Shown here piece after piece: positions 1-8,619 of a DNA stretch of 64,000 nt. The stretch spans positions 1,773,001 through 1,837,000 of the forward strand of contig NZ_CP019331.1 in NCBI RefSeq assembly GCF_002163835.1. The letters are read 5' to 3'. Position numbers and translations under genes: made by a program. The number at the start of each line of letters is the position of its first letter. The stretch's first letter is position 1. Below the pieces are notes generated by a model. That model searched no databases. It saw nothing but the letters and a program-made list of their open reading frames with translations, and was not told the origin of the DNA. The DNA comes from Polaribacter sp. SA4-10. GTDB taxonomy: Bacteria > Bacteroidota > Bacteroidia > Flavobacteriales > Flavobacteriaceae.

Positions 1-614
1 TAGGTGGAGGTATTATTCTTGGAGGTATTATTGGTTGGGTAACTTACAGATTACTAAAAAGCATTGATGATTATGACACAGAAGTTATTATAACATTAGC
101 TGCCGTTATGGGAGGAACGTTATGTGCCCAAAAGCTCCACTTATCGGCACCATTAGCAATCGTTACAGCAGGTTTAATTATTGGTACAGATACAGTTAGA
201 AAATCTTCTATGAGTGACGTTACAGAAGTGTATGTAGATAAATTTTGGGAATTAATAGACGTTCTTTTAAATACGGTTCTTTTTGTTATGATTGGAATGG
301 AAATTCTAGTTTTAACCTTAGATGCAAGTTACATTTTGGCTGGTTTTATAACAATTCCGTTATTATTAATTGCAAGATATATTTCGTTATTATTACCAAT
401 AAAACTCTATGCGAAAAAATTAGATTTTGTTCCGAAAACAAATTTAATTATGACTTGGGGTGGCTTAAGAGGAGGTATTTCTATTGCTTTAGCTTTGAGC
501 CTAACCCAAACAATGGAGCGTGATTTATTTTTAGTAATGACCTATATAATTGTTGTGTTTTCAATACTTATTCAAGGATTAACAGTTGGGAAATTAATAA
601 AAAAATTCACTTAA
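1..614 (+). CDS. Na+/H+ antiporter, CPA1 family (5' end outside window)
   Basis: This is the C-terminal part of a cation:proton antiporter of the inner membrane, which exchanges Na+ (or K+) for H+. The reading frame is open from base 3 with no start, so the gene begins upstream of the window; about 203 residues are visible. They contain several hydrophobic helices and the motif TWGGLRGGISIALAL near the end, which is typical of the last part of NhaP/CPA1 transporters. There is no cytoplasmic tail after the last helix (it ends KLIKKFT), so this looks like a plain transporter without RCK or cyclic-nucleotide domains. Family is fairly sure; ion preference cannot be read from this fragment. Confidence 0.8.
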   Translation, partial: GGGIILGGIIGWVTYRLLKSIDDYDTEVIITLAAVMGGTLCAQKLHLSAPLAIVTAGLIIGTDTVRKSSMSDVTEVYVDKFWELIDVLLNTVLFVMIGMEILVLTLDASYILAGFITIPLLLIARYISLLLPIKLYAKKLDFVPKTNLIMTWGGLRGGISIALALSLTQTMERDLFLVMTYIIVVFSILIQGLTVGKLIKKFT

Positions 615-655
615 TAAAATGTAATCTATTTTAAGATTGACTAACAATTTATAAA

Positions 656-1804
656 ATGAAATTCAACACAAAAACAATTCACGGAGGTCAAAAACCAGAA
701 GAAGCTACAGGCGCAGTAATGCCTCCAATATTTCAAACATCTACATTTGCACAATCTAGTCCTGGTGTACATAAAGGATATGGATATGCTAGAGGAGCAA
801 ACCCAACAAGAACTGCATTAGAGAATAGTTTTGCAGCAATTGAAAACGGAACTCATGGTTTTGCATTTTCATCAGGCATGTCTGCAATAGACTGTGTTTT
901 ACGGTTATTAAACCCAGGAGATGAGGTTATTGCTGGAGATGACTTATATGGAGGAACCTACAGAATGTTTACTCAATTATTCAAAAAATACGGATTAGAA
1001 TTTACTTTTGTTGATATGGATTCTGTTACAAATGTTACAGATGCAATTAATGAAAGAACGAAATTAGTTTGGTTAGAAACACCAACAAATCCATTAATGA
1101 AAATTGCAGATATTGAGGCAATTTCAACTGCTGTGAAAGACGTAAACTCTGACATATTAATTTCTGTAGACAACACTTTTGCAACTCCTTATTTACAACA
1201 ACCTTTAACTTTAGGAGCAGATATTGTAATGCATTCTGCAACAAAATACTTAGGAGGACACTCAGATTTAATAATGGGAGCTTTAATAGTTAAAGATGCA
1301 AAATTAGCTGATGACATTCATTTTATTCAGTTTGCTGCAGGAGCAATTGCTGGCCCAATGGATTCTTTTTTGGCATTGCGTGGGATAAAAACATTACACC
1401 TTAGAATGCAACGTCATTGTGAAAATGGAAAAGCAGTTGCTAATTTCTTAAAGAATCACCCAAAAGTTGGATTGGTTTATTATCCAGGTTTTGAAAGTCA
1501 TCCAAACCATGAAATTGCAAAAAAACAAATGAAAGATTTTGGAGGAATGGTTTCTTTTCATTTAAAAGATAAAAGCAAAGAAGCTACTTTTAAATTTTTA
1601 GAAAACACTCATCTTTTTACGTTAGCAGAATCTTTAGGAGGTGTAGAAAGTTTAGCAAATCATCCAACAACAATGTCACACGCTTCAATTCCTGAACCAG
1701 AACGTTTAAAAATAGGAATTACAGATTCTTTAATTAGACTAAGTGTAGGTATAGAAGATGAAGAAGATTTATTGAAAGACTTAGAGCAAGCCTTGAATAG
1801 ATAA
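656..1804 (+). CDS. Cystathionine gamma-synthase/lyase family PLP enzyme
   Basis: A cytosolic pyridoxal-phosphate enzyme of the Cys/Met metabolism family (382 residues, normal length). It is full length, with the substrate/PLP motif YGYARGANPTR at 42-52, the VDNTFATPYLQ segment at 171-181 and the PLP lysine K197 in SATKYLGGHSD. Family members act in trans-sulfuration, joining an activated homoserine to cysteine or cleaving cystathionine. Sequence alone does not separate gamma-synthase (MetB) from gamma-lyase, so no symbol is given. The ATG at 656 lies 41 bp after the antiporter stop and the proteins are unrelated in role, so co-transcription is possible but not implied. Confidence 0.85.
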   Translation: MKFNTKTIHGGQKPEEATGAVMPPIFQTSTFAQSSPGVHKGYGYARGANPTRTALENSFAAIENGTHGFAFSSGMSAIDCVLRLLNPGDEVIAGDDLYGGTYRMFTQLFKKYGLEFTFVDMDSVTNVTDAINERTKLVWLETPTNPLMKIADIEAISTAVKDVNSDILISVDNTFATPYLQQPLTLGADIVMHSATKYLGGHSDLIMGALIVKDAKLADDIHFIQFAAGAIAGPMDSFLALRGIKTLHLRMQRHCENGKAVANFLKNHPKVGLVYYPGFESHPNHEIAKKQMKDFGGMVSFHLKDKSKEATFKFLENTHLFTLAESLGGVESLANHPTTMSHASIPEPERLKIGITDSLIRLSVGIEDEEDLLKDLEQALNR

Positions 1805-1818
1805 AATTAACCACAAAC

Positions 1819-1841
1819 AAAGAGTGTAAATGGCTCTCTTT
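1819..1841 (+). terminator. Weak intrinsic terminator after the PLP enzyme
   Basis: AAAGAG (1819-1824) can pair with CTCTTT (1836-1841) and is followed by a short T run. It lies 15 bases after the stop of the PLP enzyme, in a convergent intergenic region. The stem is only six pairs, so confidence is low. Confidence 0.35.
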
Positions 1842-1888
1842 TTAAATCTACTAAATAATTAGATTTATTCAGCGAATCTAAGGGTGTC

Positions 1889-2680
1889 TTAATAGAATAG
1901 TGGAGTATTAAAATTGAGGTGATAAACCAATCCTAACTGCATATTAATTAACCATTCATTGCTTTTATTTTCAACAACACTTGCCTGTAAACCATCAATT
2001 TTATCAGAAAAGAAATATTCATAACTATACGAGGCAGAAATGTCTAACTTTTTAGTTATTTTAATTCTTGTTCCTATTCCTAGGTTTAAAGAAAAAGCTT
2101 GACCAGAACCTATTGCCAATGAATTTTCTAAAGTATATTTTTGTGGTAAAACACTTCTATCTTCCTTCCAATCACCTAGATCAGATTTTAAACTGTTTGT
2201 ATAGAAAGAGTATTTAATTCCAAATGTAAAAAATGGATTCAAAACCATCTCTGAATAAGGATAAAAAAACTCCTCTAAAGGTCTTAAATAGTATTCCATG
2301 TTTACACCAAAATTAATCATTCTAGCAGTTCCTTTCATCGCTCTTAGTTGTTCTCCTGAATAACTTTGACTAGCGGCATAAATTCCATGATGCTCAAGTT
2401 TATTCTTACCTAAAAATTGAAGTTCTGTTTTTACCATAATATGATTATACATACCATTATTTGGGTCCCAACGAAGAGTTTTATTAAAAAAATGCAAATA
2501 ATGAGCTACAGAAATAGCCATGCCATTGTTTCTAAAGTTGCTTCCAAAGTTTTCTCTTTGTCCGTAATCTGTTTGTAAACTAGTAGAACCTACAAACACC
2601 CCTATGTCATGAGTAAAATGTTGAGCTTTAACTTCTAGAAAAAAAACAATTACAAAAATTATTGTAATATGTGTTCTCAA
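1889..2680 (-). CDS. Predicted outer-membrane protein, THC0290_0291-like family
   Basis: A 263-residue secreted protein of unknown function. It has an N-terminal hydrophobic signal ending in KAQ, then alternating beta-strand-like, aromatic-rich sequence and a C-terminal GLVYHLNF-type strand, all consistent with a small outer-membrane beta-barrel. The pattern HDIGVFVGSTSLQTDYG near the start and ENKSNEWLINMQLGL near the end match, from memory, a family found in Flavobacteriaceae that databases call THC0290_0291. It is the last of three minus-strand genes (comF, Ig-like lipoprotein, this gene), 63 bp after the preceding one. Family assignment is from recall; no function is known. Confidence 0.6.
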   Translation of the reverse strand: MRTHITIIFVIVFFLEVKAQHFTHDIGVFVGSTSLQTDYGQRENFGSNFRNNGMAISVAHYLHFFNKTLRWDPNNGMYNHIMVKTELQFLGKNKLEHHGIYAASQSYSGEQLRAMKGTARMINFGVNMEYYLRPLEEFFYPYSEMVLNPFFTFGIKYSFYTNSLKSDLGDWKEDRSVLPQKYTLENSLAIGSGQAFSLNLGIGTRIKITKKLDISASYSYEYFFSDKIDGLQASVVENKSNEWLINMQLGLVYHLNFNTPLFY

Positions 2681-2743
2681 GATTTAGGGGTCTTAAAGTA
2701 AGTTACAAATATATTAAAATTACTCTAATAATAAAACTACTTG

Positions 2744-4384
2744 TTAATTTATAACAATAAAAGTCTCATTTAAGTAGTAATTTGCTCTTAATTTTAAAGT
2801 AGTATTAAAATAAATAATCTTTTCAGGAAGTAATTTTTTAAGGTAATTACCTGTATCCCATTTATTGTTTTTATTACTATCTACTATAGCTCTAAGACTA
2901 TATTCTTTAGGTTCTAGGAGGTCAAACTGTAATGTCTCTGACGCTTTAACAAACCTTCGTTCTATAAGATTACTCTTATCTTTTCCAGAAAGAAGTTCGA
3001 TAATTAAATTTTCAGCATCTGTATTTACAATATTTAACGTAATTCTACCATAATCTTCAATATCTTTGGTTCTTAAATTAAAGTTTAAGGTATCATTTTG
3101 TTGCTCAAAAACATCAGCGAGTGCGCCTGGAAAAATTTTAATATTATAACTGTCTTTCTGTTTTTTATCAAAAAAAAGCCCTATTTTATTTTCCTTTAAA
3201 GAAATAAAACTAGAAAAAGGGACTGAAATTGTATCTTTATCTGTTAATTTAATTTTACTTGTATCTATTTTTACAATTGGGTTATTGGTTTTTAAAAAGA
3301 ACGTGTCTCTAAAGTGAAATGAGCCACTTATAGAAGAGTTAACAATTAGAGAATCTATTTTCTTTTTTCTTAGTTTTACTGTTACAGTATCTAAAAAACT
3401 GGCATTTGAAACAATAAAATTCAATGAATCTAGTTCAAAAGGTGTAAACCAGTAATTTAAAGTGTCTTTATCTATTTCAAACTTTGAAATGCTTTTAAAA
3501 TTTTCTGGAACTTCAGATTGAATTTTAACTTTAAAATCTTTTACTTCTCCTTCATAACCAAAAGCAATTTTACCTTTACTAAGTTCTTTTCCTCGTTTAA
3601 ACTTGTAGGGCTGTATTTCATTAAATAACATAATTGGTTTTTCTATAATACTATCTTGTGGTAATGAAATAGTATCAGAATAAAAACCTATTTTTTCTGT
3701 TTTTGGGTTAAATAAGTAATCATTTGAAGTTTCTTTCAATGCAATCATTAAATACTTCCCTTTTTTAAGGTTAGAAAAGTTAAAATTTGTGGTATCTAAA
3801 GTATTTGTAACATAATTTGGTTTCTTTTTGAATATAATTGAATCTGTAAAAGAACTATCAATTTTATATAATAAAACATTAATATTATCAGGCGTTTTAT
3901 CTAATAAAGCATCTTTAATTGTTCCTTTAGATTTTAACGAATCTATATAGTTTCCTGTTGAAAAAACATATTTAAACCCCTCTAATGGAATACCCTCATT
4001 ATTGTCTTCAACGGCATTTCCAAAATTAAAAATATAGGTAGTATTTTTAACTAAAGTATCTAATATTTTAATATTTATAAATTTACTTGCAGATCCTTGA
4101 GGCGTTATTAATGCAGGACTTTTTAATGGTGGAGAAACCACCAGTTGCTTATTTATATCTTTAAGTTTGACATACTCATTAAAATAAATTTTAATTTCTT
4201 TTTTATCAAAATTTAAAGTTTCATAAGGCGGATTAGAAGTAACAAATAAGGGTGCTTCTTCATCTTTTGGGCCACCATCTGGCCTACCTGTTCTTGCGCA
4301 ATTAAAAATAATTGCTAAAATAATTGTGTAAAAAAAGAATCTAAATATGTGTTTCACAAAAGCAAATTTGTTACAAATTAACAA
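2744..4384 (-). CDS. Ig-like domain lipoprotein (Big_5 type)
   Basis: A 546-residue envelope lipoprotein. The N-terminal hydrophobic stretch ends at FNC, giving a lipidation cysteine at about C29. The following RTGRPDGGPKDEEAP and the repeated beta-rich segments match the conserved Bacteroidota lipoprotein family that opens with a SbsA/Big_5 Ig-like domain (the INKQLVVSPPLKSP region at about 85-100). The C-terminal part has a carboxypeptidase-regulatory-like segment (LRAIVDSNKNNKWDTG, with an Asp/Asn-rich turn). Family members are widespread but uncharacterised; an envelope-structural role is only a guess. It lies 28 bp downstream of comF, so the two are probably co-transcribed. Confidence 0.65.
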   Translation of the reverse strand: MLICNKFAFVKHIFRFFFYTIILAIIFNCARTGRPDGGPKDEEAPLFVTSNPPYETLNFDKKEIKIYFNEYVKLKDINKQLVVSPPLKSPALITPQGSASKFINIKILDTLVKNTTYIFNFGNAVEDNNEGIPLEGFKYVFSTGNYIDSLKSKGTIKDALLDKTPDNINVLLYKIDSSFTDSIIFKKKPNYVTNTLDTTNFNFSNLKKGKYLMIALKETSNDYLFNPKTEKIGFYSDTISLPQDSIIEKPIMLFNEIQPYKFKRGKELSKGKIAFGYEGEVKDFKVKIQSEVPENFKSISKFEIDKDTLNYWFTPFELDSLNFIVSNASFLDTVTVKLRKKKIDSLIVNSSISGSFHFRDTFFLKTNNPIVKIDTSKIKLTDKDTISVPFSSFISLKENKIGLFFDKKQKDSYNIKIFPGALADVFEQQNDTLNFNLRTKDIEDYGRITLNIVNTDAENLIIELLSGKDKSNLIERRFVKASETLQFDLLEPKEYSLRAIVDSNKNNKWDTGNYLKKLLPEKIIYFNTTLKLRANYYLNETFIVIN

Positions 4385-4412
4385 TTAATTTTCCATTTAA
4401 AAATCATAAAAC

Positions 4413-5099
4413 TCATTCAGTATACGCCATTGTTAAAATACTGATTTTAATACCCGCTGTTTTTTGTAGTTCTTTTGCACAAGCCTCTAAAGTTGCACCC
4501 GTAGTTATAACGTCATCAATTAATAAAACATGTTTGTCTTTAAAGATTAAATGATCATTGAGTAAAAATTTTGTTTCTAAATTATTAAAACGTTCAAAGC
4601 GGGCTTTAAAAGTTTGTGTTTTTGATGCAGAAGTTCTAATTAATATATCTTCAATAAATAAAACTTCTAGAAAATTACTTAAAGCTTCTCCAAATTTTGT
4701 TACTTGATTAAACCCTCTTTGTTTTAATTTTTTTTGATGAAGAGGAACAGGAATAATATAATTAACATCAGAAAATTGCTTATTTTCTTTCAAAATTTCT
4801 CCCAACCAATTCCCAAAGAAAGTTCCAATTTCTTGATTTCCTTTGTATTTTAAATCATGTATTAACCTTTTTGTAATTCCTTCTTTCCTGTAAAAGAGCA
4901 AAGAATTAGCCTTTTCAATTGCTATTTTCCCGTAAAAACTTTGCGCAATTTTGTTATCACGATAATTTACAAAATTGGTTAACGGCAAATCATGTCTGCA
5001 AAAAGTACATAAAACCTTTTCATTAATTATTAATTGATTTTGGCAATTTGCACATAATTTGGGATAGAATAGTTGGAAAAAGTCTTTTAAAATTTGCAT
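4413..5099 (-). CDS. ComF-family phosphoribosyltransferase-like protein
   Basis: A 228-residue cytosolic protein of the ComF/GntX family, linked in other bacteria to DNA uptake during transformation. The N-terminal zinc ribbon has C16, C19, C31 and C34 (LCANC...LCTFC). The C-terminal type I phosphoribosyltransferase motif is VLLIDDVITTGAT. I place the start at the ATG 5097-5099 (MQILKDFFQ). The longer open frame to 5333 would add about 78 residues, would overlap the divergent methyltransferase gene and does not resemble the family. This start leaves a 52-bp divergent gap. Some family members have roles other than competence, so the function here is not certain. Confidence 0.85.
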   Translation of the reverse strand: MQILKDFFQLFYPKLCANCQNQLIINEKVLCTFCRHDLPLTNFVNYRDNKIAQSFYGKIAIEKANSLLFYRKEGITKRLIHDLKYKGNQEIGTFFGNWLGEILKENKQFSDVNYIIPVPLHQKKLKQRGFNQVTKFGEALSNFLEVLFIEDILIRTSASKTQTFKARFERFNNLETKFLLNDHLIFKDKHVLLIDDVITTGATLEACAKELQKTAGIKISILTMAYTE

Positions 5100-5151
5100 C
5101 TTTACCTCACGTTTTTTTGAGAAAGGTAAATAATAAAAAATAGAATTACAA

Positions 5152-5715
5152 TTGACAAGCAGGATAAAGTTCTTTAAAGAAGCTGTAAAAAACCTTAAAA
5201 CACTAGGCACTGTAACTCCTAGTTCGCGTTTTTTAGCGAATAGGATGTTAAAAGAAATTGATTTCTCTAAAGTTGAAGTTTTAGTTGAATTAGGTCCTGG
5301 AAGTGGTGCTATTACAAAGCATATTTTAAACAACTTACCACCAAATGCAACTTTAATTTGTTTTGAAATTAACGAGACTTTCTACAGTCAATTACTAGAA
5401 ATTAAACACACACAACTAATTGTTATTAAGTCTTCTGCAGAAAAAATAGAAGAAGAACTTAATAAGTTAGGTTTTTCAAAAACTTGTCATATTATTTCAA
5501 GTTTGCCTCTTACTATTATTCCAGAAGTAGTTTCATCAGAAATTTTAGACAAGTCGTTTCAAGTATTAGAAAATGGTGGAACTTATATTCAATTTCAATA
5601 TAGTTTAACCTATTTTAAAAAATTAAAAACAGTTTTTAACAAATCTATTTCCTTAGATTTTGAGCCATTAAACCTTCCTCCAGCTTTTGTTTACCGCTGT
5701 AAAAAAGTCGTTTAA
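5152..5715 (+). CDS. Class I SAM-dependent methyltransferase (PmtA-like)
   Basis: A 187-residue methyltransferase with the SAM-binding motif VELGPGSGAIT at 45-55. The N-terminal FFKEAVKNLKTLGTVTPSSRFLA and the central CHIISSLPLTIIP resemble phospholipid N-methyltransferase/rRNA-dimethylase-like proteins, so membrane-lipid methylation is possible but unproven. There is no in-frame ATG before codon 32, and an in-frame TAA at 5134-5136 limits the upstream extent. The TTG at 5152 is therefore the best start; beginning at the ATG at codon 32 would remove the conserved N-terminal region. It is divergent from comF. Confidence 0.7.
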   Translation: MTSRIKFFKEAVKNLKTLGTVTPSSRFLANRMLKEIDFSKVEVLVELGPGSGAITKHILNNLPPNATLICFEINETFYSQLLEIKHTQLIVIKSSAEKIEEELNKLGFSKTCHIISSLPLTIIPEVVSSEILDKSFQVLENGGTYIQFQYSLTYFKKLKTVFNKSISLDFEPLNLPPAFVYRCKKVV

Positions 5716-5722
5716 CTTTTTC

Positions 5723-5752
5723 TTGAAAAACTTGTGTAAACGTTTATCTTTG
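5723..5752 (+). promoter_or_regulatory. Bacteroidota-type promoter of glyS
   Basis: TTG (5723-5725) and TATCTTTG (5745-5752) are separated by 19 bases, fitting the Flavobacteriia TTG-N17-23-TAnnTTTG consensus. The ATG follows only eight bases after the -7 element, so the transcript is predicted to be leaderless or nearly so. Confidence 0.65.
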
Positions 5753-5760
5753 TCGCCATT

Positions 5761-7302
5761 ATGGCAAAACAAGAAGATCAATTTAAAAAAGTACTATCGC
5801 ACGCAAAAGAATATGGTTATGTATTTCAATCTAGTGAAATTTATGACGGTTTAAGCGCGGTTTACGATTACGCTCAAAATGGTGTTGAGTTAAAGAAAAA
5901 TATTAGAGATTATTGGTGGAAAGCAATGGTTCAAATGAATGAGAACATTGTAGGTATTGATGCCTCTATCTTAATGCACCCTACAACTTGGAAAGCTTCT
6001 GGTCATGTAGATGCATTTAACGATCCTTTAATTGACAATAAAGATTCAAAGAAAAGATATAGAGCAGATGTTTTAATTGAAGATTATTGCGCTAAAATTG
6101 AAGGAAAAATTAATAAAGAAGTAGCCAAAGCAGAAAAGCGTTTTGGAGACACTTTTAATAAAGAGGAGTTTATTTCTACTAACGGAAGAGTTGTTGGTTA
6201 TCAAGAAAAAATAAATACTATTCTTGCAAGAATGGGCACCTCTTTAGAAAACGAAGATTTAGTAGATGTAAAAGCATTAATTGAAGAATTAGAAATAGCA
6301 GATCCTTTAACTGGCTCTAGAAACTGGACAGACGTTAAGCAGTTTAACTTAATGTTTGGAACAAAATTAGGTGCTTCTGCAGAAACTGCAATGGATTTAT
6401 ATTTACGTCCAGAAACAGCTCAAGGAATTTTTGTGAACTTTTTAAATGTTCAAAAAACTGGGCGAATGAAAATTCCTTTTGGAATTGCGCAAACAGGAAA
6501 AGCTTTTAGAAATGAAATTGTTGCAAGGCAATTTATTTTTAGAATGCGTGAATTTGAACAAATGGAAATGCAATTTTTTGTAAAACCAGGAACTCAAAAA
6601 GAATGGTATGATCAATGGAAAGAAACACGTTTAAAATGGCACTTATCTTTAGGATTGGGCGCTGAAAATTATCGTTTTCATGACCATGATAAATTAGCAC
6701 ATTACGCAGATGCAGCAGCAGATATTGAGTTTAATTTCCCTTTTGGATTTAAAGAATTAGAAGGAATTCATTCTCGTACAGATTTCGATTTAAAAGCACA
6801 TGAAAAATTTTCTGGTAAGAAATTACAGTATTTTGATCATGAAGAAAATAAAAGTTATGTGCCTTATGTTGTAGAAACTTCTATTGGTTTAGATAGAATG
6901 TTTTTAGCAGTTTTCTCTAACTCTTTAGTTGAAGAAGCATTAGAAAACGGAACAACACGTACGGTTTTAAAATTACCAGCAGTTTTAGCCCCTTTTAAAG
7001 CAGCAATTTTTCCATTGGTTAAAAAAGATGGATTACCAGAAGTTGCTCGCACAATTATGGATGATTTAAAATGGGATTTCAATGTTTTTTATGATGAAAA
7101 AGATGCTGTTGGAAAGCGTTATAGAAGACAAGATGCAGCAGGAACTCCTTTTTGTATTACAGTAGATCATGACACTTTAGAAGATAATTGTGTTACCATT
7201 AGACATAGAGATACAATGGAGCAAAAACGTGTAGCTATTTCTGATTTAAAAGATATTATTAAAGCAGAAGTTGATGTAAAAAATTGGTTACAAAAAATGT
7301 AA
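5761..7302 (+). CDS. glyS: Glycine--tRNA ligase, single-chain class II type
   Basis: Charges tRNA-Gly with glycine in the cytosol. The 513-residue length is right for the single-polypeptide (alpha2) bacterial/eukaryotic-type enzyme. Motif 2 is visible as FRNEIVARQFIFRMREFEQMEMQFF region (about 250-280), preceded by the LRPETAQGIFVNF substrate loop; motif 3 is ETSIGLDRMFLAVF (about 372-385). The C-terminal part is the anticodon-binding domain (AIFPLVKKDGLPEVA onward). The gene has its own promoter just upstream and a strong terminator just downstream, so it is a single-gene unit. Confidence 0.95.
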   Translation: MAKQEDQFKKVLSHAKEYGYVFQSSEIYDGLSAVYDYAQNGVELKKNIRDYWWKAMVQMNENIVGIDASILMHPTTWKASGHVDAFNDPLIDNKDSKKRYRADVLIEDYCAKIEGKINKEVAKAEKRFGDTFNKEEFISTNGRVVGYQEKINTILARMGTSLENEDLVDVKALIEELEIADPLTGSRNWTDVKQFNLMFGTKLGASAETAMDLYLRPETAQGIFVNFLNVQKTGRMKIPFGIAQTGKAFRNEIVARQFIFRMREFEQMEMQFFVKPGTQKEWYDQWKETRLKWHLSLGLGAENYRFHDHDKLAHYADAAADIEFNFPFGFKELEGIHSRTDFDLKAHEKFSGKKLQYFDHEENKSYVPYVVETSIGLDRMFLAVFSNSLVEEALENGTTRTVLKLPAVLAPFKAAIFPLVKKDGLPEVARTIMDDLKWDFNVFYDEKDAVGKRYRRQDAAGTPFCITVDHDTLEDNCVTIRHRDTMEQKRVAISDLKDIIKAEVDVKNWLQKM

Positions 7303-7320
7303 TATTTTTACAACACAAAA

Positions 7321-7354
7321 AAAAAGCAATCCTATTTGGATTGCTTTTTTTTTT
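7321..7354 (+). terminator. Intrinsic terminator of glyS
   Basis: AAAGCAATCC (7323-7332) pairs perfectly with GGATTGCTTT (7338-7347) around a five-base loop and runs into a long T tract. The A run on the left side means it can also act on the other strand, but glyS is the only gene it serves. Confidence 0.9.
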
Positions 7355-7379
7355 CTAAACTTTTGCGTATTTTTATAAT

Positions 7380-8594
7380 ATGAAACAAAAAATGTTCCAT
7401 ATCTTATTATTATTTTCCATTTTCTTTCATGCTCAAGAAAAAGATACAATTATATTAAAAAATGGTATCGATAAACAAAGTATTCTAACAACACATCATT
7501 TTGGAATTTTTAGCGCAAGAATAAATCAGAACTTTAAAGTTAGACCACCTAAGAGATCAACAATAGAACTTACAATAGAAAGTGGTAATAATTTTCATCC
7601 TTTTGTAGAAGCTTATTTACCTAAAGACAAATTAGTTAGACAACAGTTAAGCGAACTAGCCTGGTACAATAGAAATTTTAATTTTGTAGACCAGCAAACA
7701 ACGCCTGCAGAGTATATGAACATTGTTGTTGATGCTGTTTTTAAAGGTTTTAGAGTTGATTTTAATACAAGAATTGCTAAAAATCACGAGCTAGGAATTT
7801 CATTAAGAACTTATTTAGTAACACAAGGTCATTATCCTTTTTCTGTATTTTCAAATGATGAAACTTTAGAGTGGTTTCATAGCAATATTGCTGGAGGAGA
7901 AGATCCTTATGGTAGAAGGTATTGTGGTTTAAATAAAGTAAACGTAAAATATACTGACAGAAATGGCCGTAAAATGGAGTTGAAAAATGGCGATTTTATT
8001 TTTGCTGGAATTGAGCTTAACCATTTTTACTATCCAGAATTCATCAATAAAAAAAATGATGATTTTAAGATGAACTTCGGTTCTCATTTAGGAATAAATA
8101 CCTCAAAATTTAATCCATCAATTGATATTGGTTTGTCTGCAAATGCAATTAAAAAATGGAATATAAAAGACAAATACGATGTACGCTTAGGGCTTGGAAT
8201 TAGCGTTTTAAGAAAAAATTTTATCAACTTTAATGATGTTGTAGAATTAGGAGATAATACTTTTTTAGGAACCTTAGAACCACAAATTGAGTTCACAAAA
8301 TATACTCAAAAAAAGAATTATCATTCCTTTGGTGTTAATTACCAAAGACAAACAAGTTATAGTAATAGAAAACAAGCAGATTATACACAATATATTGGCT
8401 TGTATAAAAAAATACACGCTGGTTGGCAATACGGGTTTCAAAAATTATATGAACACCTTTCTGCTTGGACTATCCTATATACTTATGGTAGAAAAAACTA
8501 CAAATTTTCTCTATATATAAAAGAAGATTTATACGTAAATAATGCGCCAGATATACAAACTGGAATCAGTTTAAAAATTCCGCTTTCTAAATAA
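7380..8594 (+). CDS. Hypothetical exported protein, probable outer-membrane beta-barrel
   Basis: I do not recognise this 404-residue protein. It has a short N-terminal signal (hydrophobic to FFHAQ), then strand-like repeats of alternating polar and aromatic residues (for example HELGISLRTYLVTQGHYPFSVF, KMNFGSHLGINTSKF) and ends in GISLKIPLSK. These features suggest an outer-membrane barrel of 12-16 strands, with a Gly/Arg/Tyr-rich segment near 180-190 (GGEDPYGRRYCGL) as a likely loop. It sits between the glyS terminator and pabB with no shared function visible. A near-consensus -7 element (TATTTTTA, 7368-7375) lies four bases before the ATG. Confidence 0.5.
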   Translation: MKQKMFHILLLFSIFFHAQEKDTIILKNGIDKQSILTTHHFGIFSARINQNFKVRPPKRSTIELTIESGNNFHPFVEAYLPKDKLVRQQLSELAWYNRNFNFVDQQTTPAEYMNIVVDAVFKGFRVDFNTRIAKNHELGISLRTYLVTQGHYPFSVFSNDETLEWFHSNIAGGEDPYGRRYCGLNKVNVKYTDRNGRKMELKNGDFIFAGIELNHFYYPEFINKKNDDFKMNFGSHLGINTSKFNPSIDIGLSANAIKKWNIKDKYDVRLGLGISVLRKNFINFNDVVELGDNTFLGTLEPQIEFTKYTQKKNYHSFGVNYQRQTSYSNRKQADYTQYIGLYKKIHAGWQYGFQKLYEHLSAWTILYTYGRKNYKFSLYIKEDLYVNNAPDIQTGISLKIPLSK

Positions 8595-8603
8595 TAAGAT
8601 TTG

Positions 8604-8611
8604 TATTTTTG
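8604..8611 (+). promoter_or_regulatory. -7 promoter element of pabB
   Basis: TATTTTTG matches TAnnTTTG and ends eight bases before the pabB ATG. No clear TTG element is seen at the expected distance upstream, so only half the promoter is supported. Confidence 0.4.
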
Positions 8612-8619
8612 TAGAAATT

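Noticed and set aside
5100..5333. Long N-terminal extension of comF on the minus strand
   Set aside because: It would overlap most of the start of the divergent methyltransferase gene; the family begins at MQILKDFFQ, just before the zinc ribbon.
8287..8520. 77-codon open frame inside the 404-residue exported protein gene
   Set aside because: A shifted-frame shadow; the main frame continues unbroken with strand-like sequence to 8594.
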